This document shows, one piece after another, positions 19,360 to 31,398 of a stretch of DNA of 64,000 bases. The stretch's first letter is position 1. Each line of letters starts with the position of its first letter. The notes under the pieces are model-generated. The model saw nothing but the letters and a program-made list of their open reading frames with translations. It ran no database searches and was not told the DNA's origin. A program made the position numbers and the translations under genes. The stretch spans positions 28,974 to 92,973 of the forward strand of contig JAIKVZ010000038.1 of NCBI GenBank assembly GCA_024685285.1, given 5' to 3'. Source of the stretch: Bacteroidales bacterium. Lineage in GTDB: Bacteria; Bacteroidota; Bacteroidia; Bacteroidales; P3.

Positions 19360-21378
19360 TTATTTACCAAATACGCGGCAAGCGCCGATATAGCGTTTGG
19401 CGTAGTAGGGCTCTGACGAGTGTGAGATGATGACGCCGTTGGTGGTCGAGGCGTGAATAAAGCGGAACTGGCCCGAAGCGGTGTCGGCCTCGGTGACTAT
19501 GCCTGTGTGGCCTACAGCCTTGGTGTTGTGGCGTCCGCCAAAAAATACTAAGTCGCCTGTTGTCAACTCTTTGCGGTTATTGATGCGTTTGCCTACGTGG
19601 TATTGTCCATTGCTGTACGAAGGCAGTTCGTGTCCAAACTTGAGATAGAGAAAACGGGCGTATCCGGCGCAGTCGAATGCTTTTGGTCCTTTGCCGCCGT
19701 AGCGGTAGGGAGTGCCGAGGTATTTGCGGCCTTCGGCAACGAGCATGATGCCGGAATCGGCGGCAATGCTTGTATGTGCGTAGGGAAATAGTTCGGATGT
19801 CGGGGTGCTAATGTTTGCAGGGATATCGATGTGCCAGGCCGGAGCCGGATTTAGGTTCTCCTGAGCTGCGAGTGGTTTGGCCGCTACTATGCAGAGCAAT
19901 GCCAGTGCAGCCACTGCCGTTTTGGATGACGTAGTTTTATGGGCCGTGGTGTCTTCAATCTTCTCGGAGTTGAGGTCCAGAGCCACCACCACGGCGGTAA
20001 AGGCCCAGAATGGAACCGATAGCTTGTCGGTATCGAGGAAGTTGTTGAAGACTCCATGCACATAGTATGTGAGCAGGCTCAGTGTAAAAGCCAGTGCCAT
20101 ATTGGCGGTGCTGCGGTCGCGAGCGGTGCGATATACGCGCACGCCGGTTGAGAAAGTTGTCATAAATAGGGCAACAACAATCAGCACACCCGGCACCCCT
20201 TGCTCTGTGAGGGGGCCGATGTATTCGCTGTGGGCGTTACCGAGATCGCCGGCGTTGGTACTTATGGTCGAGAGTTGGTATGAACGTTGGTAGGAGGCAT
20301 AAAGGAACTGATAGGTTCCAGGTCCGCAGCCGAATACGGGCTTCTCGCGCCACATTCGCAAAGCCGATGCCCAACGGTTGAGGCGCTCAAGGTTGCTGGC
20401 GTCGGTAGAGATGTTCGATATTGACTTAACTTGTCCAGCCAAATCGTATGACGAATCTTGCTTGTTTTTCCCAAGGCGGTAGAGAACGTCGCTTTGGTAT
20501 GCGAAAAACAATCCCACAGCCATGCCGAAGATAAGCATCATCCACTTGACCTTCATGCCCATCTTGATTGCAATGTATACCGCAATGGCGGCCAGCACGC
20601 TAATCCATGCTGCGCGGCAATAGCTGAAGAATAGTCCCATCACTAACAATCCAAACAGGGCAAACGTGAGTACCCTAAGCCACCCCTTGGAGTTGCGACT
20701 GAATATAAAGTAGAATGCTGCTGGCAGGAACAGCGCTAAAGCGCAGCCGTAGGCTGTGTGGTCATTGTAAAACGGCTGCATGACGTGGTGCAGGGTTTGC
20801 AAGTCGCTGAAATTGCCAAGGGTCTTGGCGGTGGCAATGAGTACCACCGTAATGAGGCCAATCCCGTAGGCCCAAAAGAATTGGCGCACACGCACCTGAT
20901 TGCTGAAAATAATGGCTGCGGCGAAAAAAAACGGCACCACGAACCACACTCGGGCAATGGTGTATTTGAACGACACCCACGGCAGGGTTGATGTGCACGA
21001 AGTTACTGTCATCCATGCCAGCATTGCCAGTAGCAGAAGAGTTACGGGATGGCGTAGCAACCGACGGTCGAAACTTCGGCTCACCAGTACACGGAACAAG
21101 AATATGCCGGTGAAGAGTATCATCAGCGGCTCCACTGGCATAGAGAGCTGCATTTTTGGCATAAGGGTCATGTTGACGGCGAGAGGTGTCAACATAGCCA
21201 TAACCATAAGACCGGTTTCAAGCCTCAGTACGAAGAGCAGGACCGCCAGTCCGCCTAACGGCAGAAGGAGCAGGTAGTAGTAATCTTTTGACAGTGCCAC
21301 TGTGTTGGCCACCACAAATAGCAGGGTCACAGCAAGGGCAATAAGCAGACCTTTATATTTATGTATAAAAGCCTTCAA
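19360..21378 (-). CDS. O-antigen-ligase-like membrane protein fused to C-terminal NlpC/P60 (C40) peptidase
   Basis: Polytopic N-term with Wzy_C-like segment; C-term GRKYLGTPYRYGGKGPKAFDCAGYARFLY...VGHTGIVTE...FIHAST. Confidence 0.85.
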   Translation of the reverse strand: MKAFIHKYKGLLIALAVTLLFVVANTVALSKDYYYLLLLPLGGLAVLLFVLRLETGLMVMAMLTPLAVNMTLMPKMQLSMPVEPLMILFTGIFLFRVLVSRSFDRRLLRHPVTLLLLAMLAWMTVTSCTSTLPWVSFKYTIARVWFVVPFFFAAAIIFSNQVRVRQFFWAYGIGLITVVLIATAKTLGNFSDLQTLHHVMQPFYNDHTAYGCALALFLPAAFYFIFSRNSKGWLRVLTFALFGLLVMGLFFSYCRAAWISVLAAIAVYIAIKMGMKVKWMMLIFGMAVGLFFAYQSDVLYRLGKNKQDSSYDLAGQVKSISNISTDASNLERLNRWASALRMWREKPVFGCGPGTYQFLYASYQRSYQLSTISTNAGDLGNAHSEYIGPLTEQGVPGVLIVVALFMTTFSTGVRVYRTARDRSTANMALAFTLSLLTYYVHGVFNNFLDTDKLSVPFWAFTAVVVALDLNSEKIEDTTAHKTTSSKTAVAALALLCIVAAKPLAAQENLNPAPAWHIDIPANISTPTSELFPYAHTSIAADSGIMLVAEGRKYLGTPYRYGGKGPKAFDCAGYARFLYLKFGHELPSYSNGQYHVGKRINNRKELTTGDLVFFGGRHNTKAVGHTGIVTEADTASGQFRFIHASTTNGVIISHSSEPYYAKRYIGACRVFGK

Positions 21379-21381
21379 AGT

Positions 21382-22230
21382 CTACTCTTCCTCTTTTTTT
21401 GCAAACAGGAGCAGGCCAAAGATGCACATTACCACAGCACCGAGGGAACCCAAGACAATAATCAGCAGACGTTTGGGATATGCCTTTTTGTCGGCAGGGA
21501 CGGCTTGGTCTACAGAGTATTTGTAGCTCACCTCCTCGTCTTTGTCCACAGCGGTTTGGGCGGCACGGGTGTCGAGGTCGGCTAGTTGCTCGCATTCGGC
21601 GGCGATGAGGCGCTCTTTCCACTGGCTGTTGGGAAGGTTGGCCAGCGAGTCAAGACGGGTCTGCATATTGCAGCACACTTTTTGCATCACGTCGGCGGCG
21701 TTCTCGGCACGGTCGTGGTGGATGCGGTGGCACAGGGTGTCGTAGTTGGCGGCCATATAGTTGGCTATGTCGGCTGCCCACTGCGGGTCGACATCGAGCA
21801 CCGAAATTTCAACACCGAGAAATTCGGTGCGTTTGACGGTTATGTTGCTGCGATAGTTTTTGCTGGTCTTGAAGAGCTTGTGCGGGTCGTCGGCGCTTAT
21901 GCCGTAGTGCTCGCGCAGGTTGAATCTTTCGCACACGTCGCGTTCCATGGAGGCCGACGAAAGTATTTGTATGGCGTATTCGCAGTCGCGTTCAATACCG
22001 TAATCCATAAAGTCGAGGCTATAGTGGTAGTCCATTATGGCTTTCGAGAGGCGGTTTGAGTTGGTGGGGAATATTACGGCGGTGGATTTGTAGCGTGGTT
22101 TGATGATGAAAGCGGCCGCCACAGAGGCAACCAAAGCTACCGCAAAGACCCATAGCAGCACCTTCCACCAACGGCGGAAAAAGCGCATGGTGGCTTGATG
22201 GTCGAAGTTGTTTCCGATGTTTTGTTCCAT
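21382..22230 (-). CDS. Wzz-type chain-length determinant protein
   Basis: Two terminal TM segments, YKSTAVIFPTNSN, adjacency to O-antigen-ligase-like gene. Confidence 0.75.
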   Translation of the reverse strand: MEQNIGNNFDHQATMRFFRRWWKVLLWVFAVALVASVAAAFIIKPRYKSTAVIFPTNSNRLSKAIMDYHYSLDFMDYGIERDCEYAIQILSSASMERDVCERFNLREHYGISADDPHKLFKTSKNYRSNITVKRTEFLGVEISVLDVDPQWAADIANYMAANYDTLCHRIHHDRAENAADVMQKVCCNMQTRLDSLANLPNSQWKERLIAAECEQLADLDTRAAQTAVDKDEEVSYKYSVDQAVPADKKAYPKRLLIIVLGSLGAVVMCIFGLLLFAKKEEE

Positions 22231-22243
22231 TGTTTTGTTTTAA

Positions 22244-23962
<1,719 letters not shown>

Positions 23963-23971
23963 TATCAGGCT

Positions 23972-24637
23972 ATGAAGAAGATTGGCATTATAATAGCTAT
24001 GGAGGTTGAGTACCGCCAGATGTACGCCGCCCTCGGCGGACACAGCGAGGGTATGATGGGCGACAACTATGTGGTGCTTAGCCAGTGCGGAATAGGCAAG
24101 GTCAATGCCGCCATAGGCACCATGCGCATGATTGAGCAGCATTCGCCTGACTATATTTTAAGCACCGGTTTGGCCGGCGGCATAGACGACAGTATGCAGG
24201 TGATGGACGTGCTGGCGGCATCGCAATGCGTCTACCACGATGTCGACTGCGGCACCGGCCTCGGCTGCGAGCGCGGCCAGATACAGGGCTTACCGGCCCG
24301 TTTTGACGCCGACAGCCGGTTGCTTGCCCACGCCATGGAGGTCACTCAACAACCAACTCCACGCACAGGCCTCATCTGCACAGGCGACCAGTTCATAACC
24401 GACCGCGTTGCGCTGAGCCGTATCAAGTCCGCTTTTCCCGACGGCTTGGCTTGCGACATGGAGTCGGCGGCCATAGCACAAACCTGCTACCTGCTGAAGG
24501 TTCCATTCATGAGCCTGCGAATCATAAGCGATACCCCTGGCAATACCGACAACCATCAGCAGCAGTGGGAGTCGTTTCTGGCCTCGATGTGCGACCGTTC
24601 GTTCCATTTCGTGAAGAATTATTTGGAAACGCTTTAA
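23972..24637 (+). CDS. mtnN: 5'-methylthioadenosine/S-adenosylhomocysteine nucleosidase
   Basis: MKKIGIIIAMEVEY, STGLAGGID, CDMESAAIAQ. Confidence 0.93.
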   Translation: MKKIGIIIAMEVEYRQMYAALGGHSEGMMGDNYVVLSQCGIGKVNAAIGTMRMIEQHSPDYILSTGLAGGIDDSMQVMDVLAASQCVYHDVDCGTGLGCERGQIQGLPARFDADSRLLAHAMEVTQQPTPRTGLICTGDQFITDRVALSRIKSAFPDGLACDMESAAIAQTCYLLKVPFMSLRIISDTPGNTDNHQQQWESFLASMCDRSFHFVKNYLETL

Positions 24638-24643
24638 ACGCAT

Positions 24644-25138
24644 ATGGAAGTAATACAGAGTTTCACCATCGACCATACCCACCTAAAGCCGGGCATCTAT
24701 GTGTCGCGTGTGGACAAAGGCTTCACCACCTTCGACCTTCGCATCACCGAGCCCAACCGTGAGCCCGCCGTGGCCCCATCGGCCATGCACAGCCTCGAGC
24801 ATCTCATGGCTACCTGGTTCCGCAACTCGTCCGAAAAGGACAACGTAGTGTATGTGGGCCCCATGGGCTGCCTGACGGGAATGTATGTCATCATGACGGG
24901 CAGCTACAGTGTCGACGATATGCGCAAGCTCACAATTGAATGCCTCGAGTGGATTCTGACACAGACCGAAGTGCCGGCCACCACGCCCGAGACCTGCGGC
25001 AACTGTCTCCTCCACGACCTACCCATGTGCCAATGGGAGAGCCGCCGCTACCTCGACCGCCTCAAAAACGACTTTCACTGCGAGTACACCAAGCTACAGG
25101 TGACGCTTGCCGACGGCAAAGTCTTCGCCGATGCTTAA
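24644..25138 (+). CDS. luxS: S-ribosylhomocysteine lyase LuxS
   Basis: SFTIDHTHLKPGIYVSR; HSLEHLMATWFRN; GPMGCLTGMY. Confidence 0.95.
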   Translation: MEVIQSFTIDHTHLKPGIYVSRVDKGFTTFDLRITEPNREPAVAPSAMHSLEHLMATWFRNSSEKDNVVYVGPMGCLTGMYVIMTGSYSVDDMRKLTIECLEWILTQTEVPATTPETCGNCLLHDLPMCQWESRRYLDRLKNDFHCEYTKLQVTLADGKVFADA

Positions 25139-25231
25139 GATGATCAGGTATACTCCCTGTAAACCAATACTATAGACCTTGTGAGGTCGCCCTCTGTTCG
25201 GCTTTTGTTCGGAGGCCGTGCATACGTCCCC

Positions 25232-25275
25232 GACCTTGACCCGATGTCAACCCGACCTTAACCCGAACCTAACCC
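25232..25275 (+). repeat. 11-mer x4 intergenic array, locus C
   Basis: GACCTTGACCC GATGTCAACCC GACCTTAACCC GAACCTAACCC, then ATCTAACCC and hairpin ACTGG-TTT-CCAGT (25285-25297). Confidence 0.88.
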
Positions 25276-25330
25276 ATCTAACCCACTGGTTTCCAGTAAG
25301 TTTGGTGTATTTTGGTTAAAATACTGAAAC

Positions 25331-27397
25331 TCACCGCTTTAGCGGTTTCCCATAGCTTTGGTAAATATCGTTGAGCGAGCGGGCGGTGACGGTGACCCCC
25401 TGTAACGTTTCGTCGGGGTTGTAGGGGGTGAAGACGGCTACCTTCACGGCGCCGGTGTCGAGGTCGAAATAGTTGCAGTCGAAGTAGCCGTCGACGTGCG
25501 GCTCGGTCTGCAACATCACGTCGCGCAGCGGCGCCTGGCCGGAACTCACCTCTGCCACCAAGCGGCCACGACGGTCTATGTACTGCTTAACGTGGCACTG
25601 CGAGGGCTGCAACTCTAGGTCGACTGGGCGTGTTCTGTAGTAGCTCGCCCAGACATCGAGGTCTGCCTTGTCGGCAAAGAGGTCGCATGCGCGGTAGTAG
25701 AGGGCTTTGCGATTGCCGTAGTAGTCTATGGCGCTCCACGAGGCCACGGGCCAGCAGTCGTTGAGTTGCCAGAACAGGGTGCCGGCGCAGCGGCCGCCGT
25801 CGCGGCCCTGCAGGTGGCACAGTATGCCGTAGCCCACGCCCCAGGCCTGCAGAAGCTGGCTCAGGTAGCAGTAGTCGGCGAGGCTCACGGTGCGGCTGTC
25901 GAGTCCATAGTAGAGGCGCATGGCGCTGTCGATGATGGCCACGCCGCGCGAGTGTTTCTGGTGGCTGTCGAGGGTTGGCGAGCCCATGTGTAGCTCATCT
26001 GCGGGGGCTATGCGCTGCAGTGTGCTGTAGTCGGGGTAGCTCTGGAATCCGTACTCGCTCATAAAGCGGCCAGTCTTGGCACGGTAGGCCTCGAAAGGCT
26101 CATCGCCCCACCACACGCCCCAGTAGTGGCTGTCGCCGTGGGTGGTGCACTCGGGGTGTCCCCAGCCGTAGAGCGGCGAGGTGGATATGTATGGGCGGTG
26201 CAGGGGGTCGCATTCGGCCACAGCCCGGGCCAGAATGCTATTGGCGCCGTAGTTGCTATATTGATTGTAGCCGAATATGGTGTCCAAGGCTTTCTCTATG
26301 CGGTTGCGTTGTTCCTGGCTCCATTTGTACTGGCTTTGCCAGCCCCAGTCTTCCCAGCCGTTCTTAATCTCGTTGTTGCCGCACCACAGTACCACGCAGG
26401 GATGTCTGCCAATGCGGGCCACTTGCTGGCGAGCTTCCTCACGAATGCTGGCAAGCATTTCGGGCGAGTCGGGGTAGGGGGTGCCGGCAAACATAAAATC
26501 CTGCCACACCATTATCCCGAGCGAGTCGCAAAGGTAGTAGAAGTAGTCGTGTTCGTAAATACCGCCACCCCACACGCGCAGCATATTCATGCCGGCCTCC
26601 TTGGCAGCGGTGAGCAGTTGGCGGTAGCGTTCTTTCTGGGCCTTGTCGAGCGCTGGAAACGAATGCGCCGGAATCCAGTTGGCTCCCTTTATGAAGATGG
26701 GCTCGCCGTCTTTGTAGAAGGCAAAACTTTGCCCGATGGCGTCTTTCTCCTGGCGCAGTTCGATGCCTATGGATTTTATAGAATCTATAGAGTTTATAGA
26801 GGTGGGGTGGTTGGTAACGTATACCTTTTTCCAGATGCCGCAGGTTGTTAGCTTGGGTCCCCAGTCCCAGCCTTGCTGGTATGGAGCAATGCGTGTAAAG
26901 GCGCGGCGCTCGGGCAGGGGTATGCCGTATTCGGCCTCGAGTACCGAGTCGTAGAGCGGATAGAACTGCACCATGATGTCGTTGCAGAAACTTGGCAAAG
27001 GAAAGCGGTAGCCAACGAACATATTGTCGGCAGAATAGATTGCGGTTTGTGACGGGTTCTCTATGTCGTCGTATAACACTATGTCGGCTCTGCCGGCAAG
27101 GCCTTCGAACACCACCCACAGGCTGTCGCCCTTAGGCAGGCGGTGGCGTTGGAGGTGCGTGGAGTAGGTCCATTTGCAATGCGATACCCACTGCACCGAG
27201 TCCTCGTTGGTGCCGTAGTAAGGGTCGTCTATCAGGCCGTTGGCAATCAGGTCGGTGTGAATGAAGCTTTGCACATCGGCCTTGTAGAGAGTACCACCAT
27301 AATCAAACTGCCAGTGTGACAGCTCAACGGTGTCGGGTCGGTTGATGCAAGCTGCCAGAAGCGTGCAGCCGATTAGGGCAATGGCTATGCGTTTCAT
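25331..27397 (-). CDS. GH2-family beta-mannosidase-like lipoprotein, apparently lacking an internal domain
   Basis: Lipobox (LLAACIN); GANWIPAHSF; MLRVWGGGIYEHDYFYYLCDSLGIMVWQDFMFA. Confidence 0.85.
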   Translation of the reverse strand: MKRIAIALIGCTLLAACINRPDTVELSHWQFDYGGTLYKADVQSFIHTDLIANGLIDDPYYGTNEDSVQWVSHCKWTYSTHLQRHRLPKGDSLWVVFEGLAGRADIVLYDDIENPSQTAIYSADNMFVGYRFPLPSFCNDIMVQFYPLYDSVLEAEYGIPLPERRAFTRIAPYQQGWDWGPKLTTCGIWKKVYVTNHPTSINSIDSIKSIGIELRQEKDAIGQSFAFYKDGEPIFIKGANWIPAHSFPALDKAQKERYRQLLTAAKEAGMNMLRVWGGGIYEHDYFYYLCDSLGIMVWQDFMFAGTPYPDSPEMLASIREEARQQVARIGRHPCVVLWCGNNEIKNGWEDWGWQSQYKWSQEQRNRIEKALDTIFGYNQYSNYGANSILARAVAECDPLHRPYISTSPLYGWGHPECTTHGDSHYWGVWWGDEPFEAYRAKTGRFMSEYGFQSYPDYSTLQRIAPADELHMGSPTLDSHQKHSRGVAIIDSAMRLYYGLDSRTVSLADYCYLSQLLQAWGVGYGILCHLQGRDGGRCAGTLFWQLNDCWPVASWSAIDYYGNRKALYYRACDLFADKADLDVWASYYRTRPVDLELQPSQCHVKQYIDRRGRLVAEVSSGQAPLRDVMLQTEPHVDGYFDCNYFDLDTGAVKVAVFTPYNPDETLQGVTVTARSLNDIYQSYGKPLKR

Positions 27398-27409
27398 GCT
27401 GTTTGCCGT

Positions 27410-28030
27410 TTAAAATGGTAGGTAAATAACCTTCTTGGTTTCGAAGAACTCTTCTGCAAAGAACTGGCTGATGTCCCAGGTGCGTACTTTACGGGCAAAG
27501 GGTTTCAGCTCGTTTGTCAGGTCGCCGCCCTTGAGGTAGAGCAGGCCATTGCGTAGTTTGTGATAATTGATGGGTGAAATTTTGTCTTTAACCCATGGCA
27601 CAAATTCATCGAGCCGTGCCACAGCGCGTGAGACAATGAAGTCGTATTCGCCGTCAACCTGTTCGGCTCGGGTGTGGCTGGCGCGCACATTGGTGAGTTG
27701 TAGCTGTTCGGCCACGTCGGTCACTACCTTGATTTTCTTGCCAATAGAATCAACAAGGTGGAATCGTGCGTTGGGGAACATGATGGCCAGCGGAATGCCT
27801 GGGAAGCCGCCGCCGGTGCCCACGTCGAGCACCTCGGCCATGGGTTTGAAATCCATCACCTTAGCTATTGCCAAACTGTGCAGGACATGGTGCAGATAGA
27901 AATTGTCCATGTCTTTGCGTGAGATTACGTTTATTTTGGCGTTCCAGTCTTCATACAAGGGCAAAAGAGCGGCAAATTGTTCTTTCTGCCGCTCTGTCAT
28001 ATCGGGGAAATATTTTACTATCGTATCCAT
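27410..28030 (-). CDS. rsmG: 16S rRNA (guanine527-N7)-methyltransferase RsmG
   Basis: VLDVGTGGGFPGIPLAIMFP; FIVSRAVARL. Confidence 0.95.
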   Translation of the reverse strand: MDTIVKYFPDMTERQKEQFAALLPLYEDWNAKINVISRKDMDNFYLHHVLHSLAIAKVMDFKPMAEVLDVGTGGGFPGIPLAIMFPNARFHLVDSIGKKIKVVTDVAEQLQLTNVRASHTRAEQVDGEYDFIVSRAVARLDEFVPWVKDKISPINYHKLRNGLLYLKGGDLTNELKPFARKVRTWDISQFFAEEFFETKKVIYLPF

Positions 28031-28890
28031 TACAGGTATGACAGCAGATGCTTGCTCTTTGAACTGTTTTTGAGACGTTTGATGCCTTTCTCTTTTATTT
28101 GGCGCACGCGCTCGCGTGTGAGGTTGAATTTCATAGCGATCTCGTCGAGGCTCAAGGGGTGGGGGAGTCCAATACCGAAATACATCTTGATGACCTCACG
28201 CTCATATTCAGTGAGGGTTGAGAGGCAGCGCTCAATCTCGAGCGAAAGCGACTCTTGCATAAGGTGCGAGTCGGTAGGTGGTGTGTCCTCGTTTGGCAGC
28301 ACGTCCACAAAGTTCACATCCTCGTCGGCCACAAGAGGGGCATCGATAGATATGTGACGACCTGAGATGCCGAGGATGGACTTGATTTTGTCCTCAGGGA
28401 TATCAAGCATTTCCGAGAGCTCCTCTTCCGATGGGGGGCGCTCCAGTTGTTGCTCGAGTTTAGAGATTTCTTTTTTAAGCTTGTTGAGGGCTCCGAGCTG
28501 GTTGGAGGGCAGGCGCACAATGCGCGAGTTTTCGGCAATAGCCTGCAATATGCTCTGGCGTATCCACCACACGGCGTATGAAATAAACTTGAAGCCGCGG
28601 GTTTCATCAAAACGCTTGGCGGCCTTGATGAGACCCACATTGCCTTCGTTGATGAGGTCGGGCAGGCTCAAACCTTGGTTCTGATACTGCTTTGCTACCG
28701 AAACAACAAATCGCAGGTTTGCCTTGGTAAGGCGGTCGAGGGCGGCCTGGTCGCCTTGTTTTATGCGCTGGGCCAGCTGCACCTCTTCGTCTGGCGAGAG
28801 CAGTTCCTCGCTGCAGATGTCCTGCAAATACTTGTCGAGCGATTTGATGTCGCGATTGGTGATTGAATGAGTAATCTTCAGTTGACGCAT
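28030..28890 (-). CDS. rpoD: Primary RNA polymerase sigma factor (short Bacteroidetes RpoD)
   Basis: [74 protein letters not shown]. Confidence 0.95.
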   Translation of the reverse strand: MRQLKITHSITNRDIKSLDKYLQDICSEELLSPDEEVQLAQRIKQGDQAALDRLTKANLRFVVSVAKQYQNQGLSLPDLINEGNVGLIKAAKRFDETRGFKFISYAVWWIRQSILQAIAENSRIVRLPSNQLGALNKLKKEISKLEQQLERPPSEEELSEMLDIPEDKIKSILGISGRHISIDAPLVADEDVNFVDVLPNEDTPPTDSHLMQESLSLEIERCLSTLTEYEREVIKMYFGIGLPHPLSLDEIAMKFNLTRERVRQIKEKGIKRLKNSSKSKHLLSYL

Positions 28891-29115
28891 CTCGGATGTA
28901 CAATATATCTAATATGACAATAACGCAAAAAAACAAAAAAAGTTTCATGAGGGGTAAAAAAAAATGTATTTTTTTTCATCAACAGGCATTATTGGGTAAC
29001 TTTTTTGATATTTAACGGCCTACTAATCAGTATGTAATATCGTAAAAACAACTTTCCTGTTCCCATGTTGAAAAAAAAATGTAAATTTGCACTCTGTTTA
29101 TCAATACCGTCGAGA

Positions 29116-30456
29116 ATGTTTGAGAACCTCAGTACCAAGATAGAAAAAGCACTCCACACCCTGCGCGGCAAAGGCACATTGACCGACATAAACGTGGCCG
29201 AGACCGTCAAAGAGGTGCGCAAAGCCCTGCTCGATGCCGATGTGAGCTACCCCATTGCCAAGGAGTTTACCGACCGCGTCAAAGCCGAGGCTATGGGTCG
29301 CAGTGTTATTACCAGTGTCGAACCAGGCCAGTTGATGGTGAAGATAGTGCACGAGGAACTCACCAAGCTTATGGGCTCCGAGGCTGTCGACATCAACGTC
29401 AAGGACTCGCCAGCCGTGGTGCTTATTGCCGGTCTTCAGGGTTCAGGTAAGACCACTTTTAGCGCCAAGCTGGCCAACCACCTGCGTACCAAGCGCGGCA
29501 AGAGTGTGATGTTGGTAGCAGGCGACGTGTACCGTCCCGCTGCTATAAGCCAGTTGCAGACTTTGGGCGAACAAGTGGGGGTGCCGGTATATACCGAACC
29601 GGGCAATATCAATCCTGTTGAGATTGCCAGCCATGCTTTGGCCGAAGCCAAGCTCAAGGGTATCAACGTGCTGATAGTCGATACAGCAGGCCGTTTGGCT
29701 GTCGATGAGCAGATGATGGACGAGATTGCCCGCCTCAAGCAAACCCTCAACCCACAGGAAACCCTCTTTGTGGTCGATGCTATGACTGGTCAGGATGCCG
29801 TCAACACGGCAAAGGCCTTCAACGAGCGCATAGACTACGACGGAGTTGTGCTCACCAAACTCGACGGCGACACACGCGGCGGTGCAGCTCTCACCATTCG
29901 TTATGCGGTGCAGAAACCTATCAAGTTCGTGGGCATTGGCGAGAAGATGGATGCCCTCGACATATTCCATCCCGACCGTATGGCCAACCGCATTCTGGGT
30001 ATGGGCGATGTGGTCTCGTTGGTGGAACGTGCGCAGGAACAGTATGACGAATCCGAGGCTCGCAAGATACAGAAGAAGCTAATCCACAACGATTACAACT
30101 TCAACGACTTCCTTTCGCAGATTGCCCAAATCAAGAAAATGGGCAACATCAAAGACCTTGTGGGCATGATTCCTGGTATGAACAAACTCACCAAGGACGT
30201 GGAAATTTCTGACGACGCTTTTAAACCCATCGAAAGCATCATAGGCTCCATGACGCCTTACGAGCGCAACAACCCCTCGTGCCTCAACGGCAGCCGTAAG
30301 CAGCGTATTGCCTTGGGTAGCGGACGCTCCATACAGGAGGTCAATCGCCTGCTAAAGCAGTTCGAGGATACCCGAAAGCTTATGCGACAGGTCTCTACGG
30401 GCAAGGTGCCTGCCAATGCCGCAAAGATGCCCATGATGCCGCGACGCAGGCGATAG
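29116..30456 (+). CDS. ffh: Signal recognition particle protein Ffh
   Basis: MFENLSTKIEKALHTLRGKG; GLQGSGKTTFSAKLA; promoter TAAATTTG at 29082. Confidence 0.96.
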   Translation: MFENLSTKIEKALHTLRGKGTLTDINVAETVKEVRKALLDADVSYPIAKEFTDRVKAEAMGRSVITSVEPGQLMVKIVHEELTKLMGSEAVDINVKDSPAVVLIAGLQGSGKTTFSAKLANHLRTKRGKSVMLVAGDVYRPAAISQLQTLGEQVGVPVYTEPGNINPVEIASHALAEAKLKGINVLIVDTAGRLAVDEQMMDEIARLKQTLNPQETLFVVDAMTGQDAVNTAKAFNERIDYDGVVLTKLDGDTRGGAALTIRYAVQKPIKFVGIGEKMDALDIFHPDRMANRILGMGDVVSLVERAQEQYDESEARKIQKKLIHNDYNFNDFLSQIAQIKKMGNIKDLVGMIPGMNKLTKDVEISDDAFKPIESIIGSMTPYERNNPSCLNGSRKQRIALGSGRSIQEVNRLLKQFEDTRKLMRQVSTGKVPANAAKMPMMPRRRR

Positions 30457-30506
30457 CAAACAGCAACAAACAATCAGATAACAATATATAATCATTTTAA
30501 TAGAAT

Positions 30507-31391
30507 ATGACACAGATACTTGACGGCAAAGAACTTTCTGTTCAAATCAAGACCGAAATAGCTAACCACGTGCGCCAACTCACAGCCAAAGGCCACCGTG
30601 CTCCTCATTTGGCGGCTGTTATTGTGGGCAACGACGGCGCTAGCCAGACCTATGTGGCCAACAAGGAGAAGTCGAGCCGCGAAGTGGGCTTTACCTCGTC
30701 GGTCTACCGCTATCCGGAATCGACCACCGAGGAGCAGTTGCTCGAGGCCATTGCATTCCTCAACAACGATACCGACATTGATGGCTTCATCGTTCAGTTG
30801 CCGTTGCCGTCACAGATCAATGAACAGCATATTATCAACGCCATATCGCCTGACAAGGACGTCGACGGCTTCACCCCAATCAATGTGGGCCGCATGGTAC
30901 TCAGTGAAGAGTGCTACGTGCCGGCAACGCCAATGGGTGTATGCACTCTGCTACAGCGCTATGGCATTGAGACCACCGGCAAGCACTGCGTTGTGGTAGG
31001 TCGCAGCAACATAGTCGGCACGCCCGTGGCCAACCTACTGAGTCGCAAGGGCTTTGACTGCACTGTAACCCTTTGCCATAGCCGCACTCGCGATTTGGCC
31101 TCCATAACTCGTCAGGCCGACATCCTGATAGCTGCAATAGGCAAGCCCGAATTCTTCACTGCCGATATGATCAAGCCCGACGCTGTTGTTGTTGACGTCG
31201 GCATACACCGCATTCCCGATGCCACCAAAAAGAGCGGCTACCGTATTATAGGCGATGTGAAACACAGCGAGGTCGACCCCCTATGCTCTTGGGTCACCCC
31301 GGTGCCTGGCGGCGTGGGACCGCTGACCATTGTGTCGCTGCTTCAGAACACCCTCAAGGCATACCACCGCACACACCCAAACTGCGACTGA
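30507..31391 (+). CDS. folD: Bifunctional methylenetetrahydrofolate dehydrogenase/cyclohydrolase FolD
   Basis: GFIVQLPLPSQIN; SPDKDVDGFTPINVGRM; VVVGRSNIVGTPVANLL. Confidence 0.95.
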   Translation: MTQILDGKELSVQIKTEIANHVRQLTAKGHRAPHLAAVIVGNDGASQTYVANKEKSSREVGFTSSVYRYPESTTEEQLLEAIAFLNNDTDIDGFIVQLPLPSQINEQHIINAISPDKDVDGFTPINVGRMVLSEECYVPATPMGVCTLLQRYGIETTGKHCVVVGRSNIVGTPVANLLSRKGFDCTVTLCHSRTRDLASITRQADILIAAIGKPEFFTADMIKPDAVVVDVGIHRIPDATKKSGYRIIGDVKHSEVDPLCSWVTPVPGGVGPLTIVSLLQNTLKAYHRTHPNCD

Positions 31392-31398
31392 GCCTGAC

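Noticed and set aside
31330-31398. folD/pdxK-like gene overlap
   Set aside because: The homologous region starts at GTG 31399 (VKRILLINDVVGYSHVG), so no real overlap.
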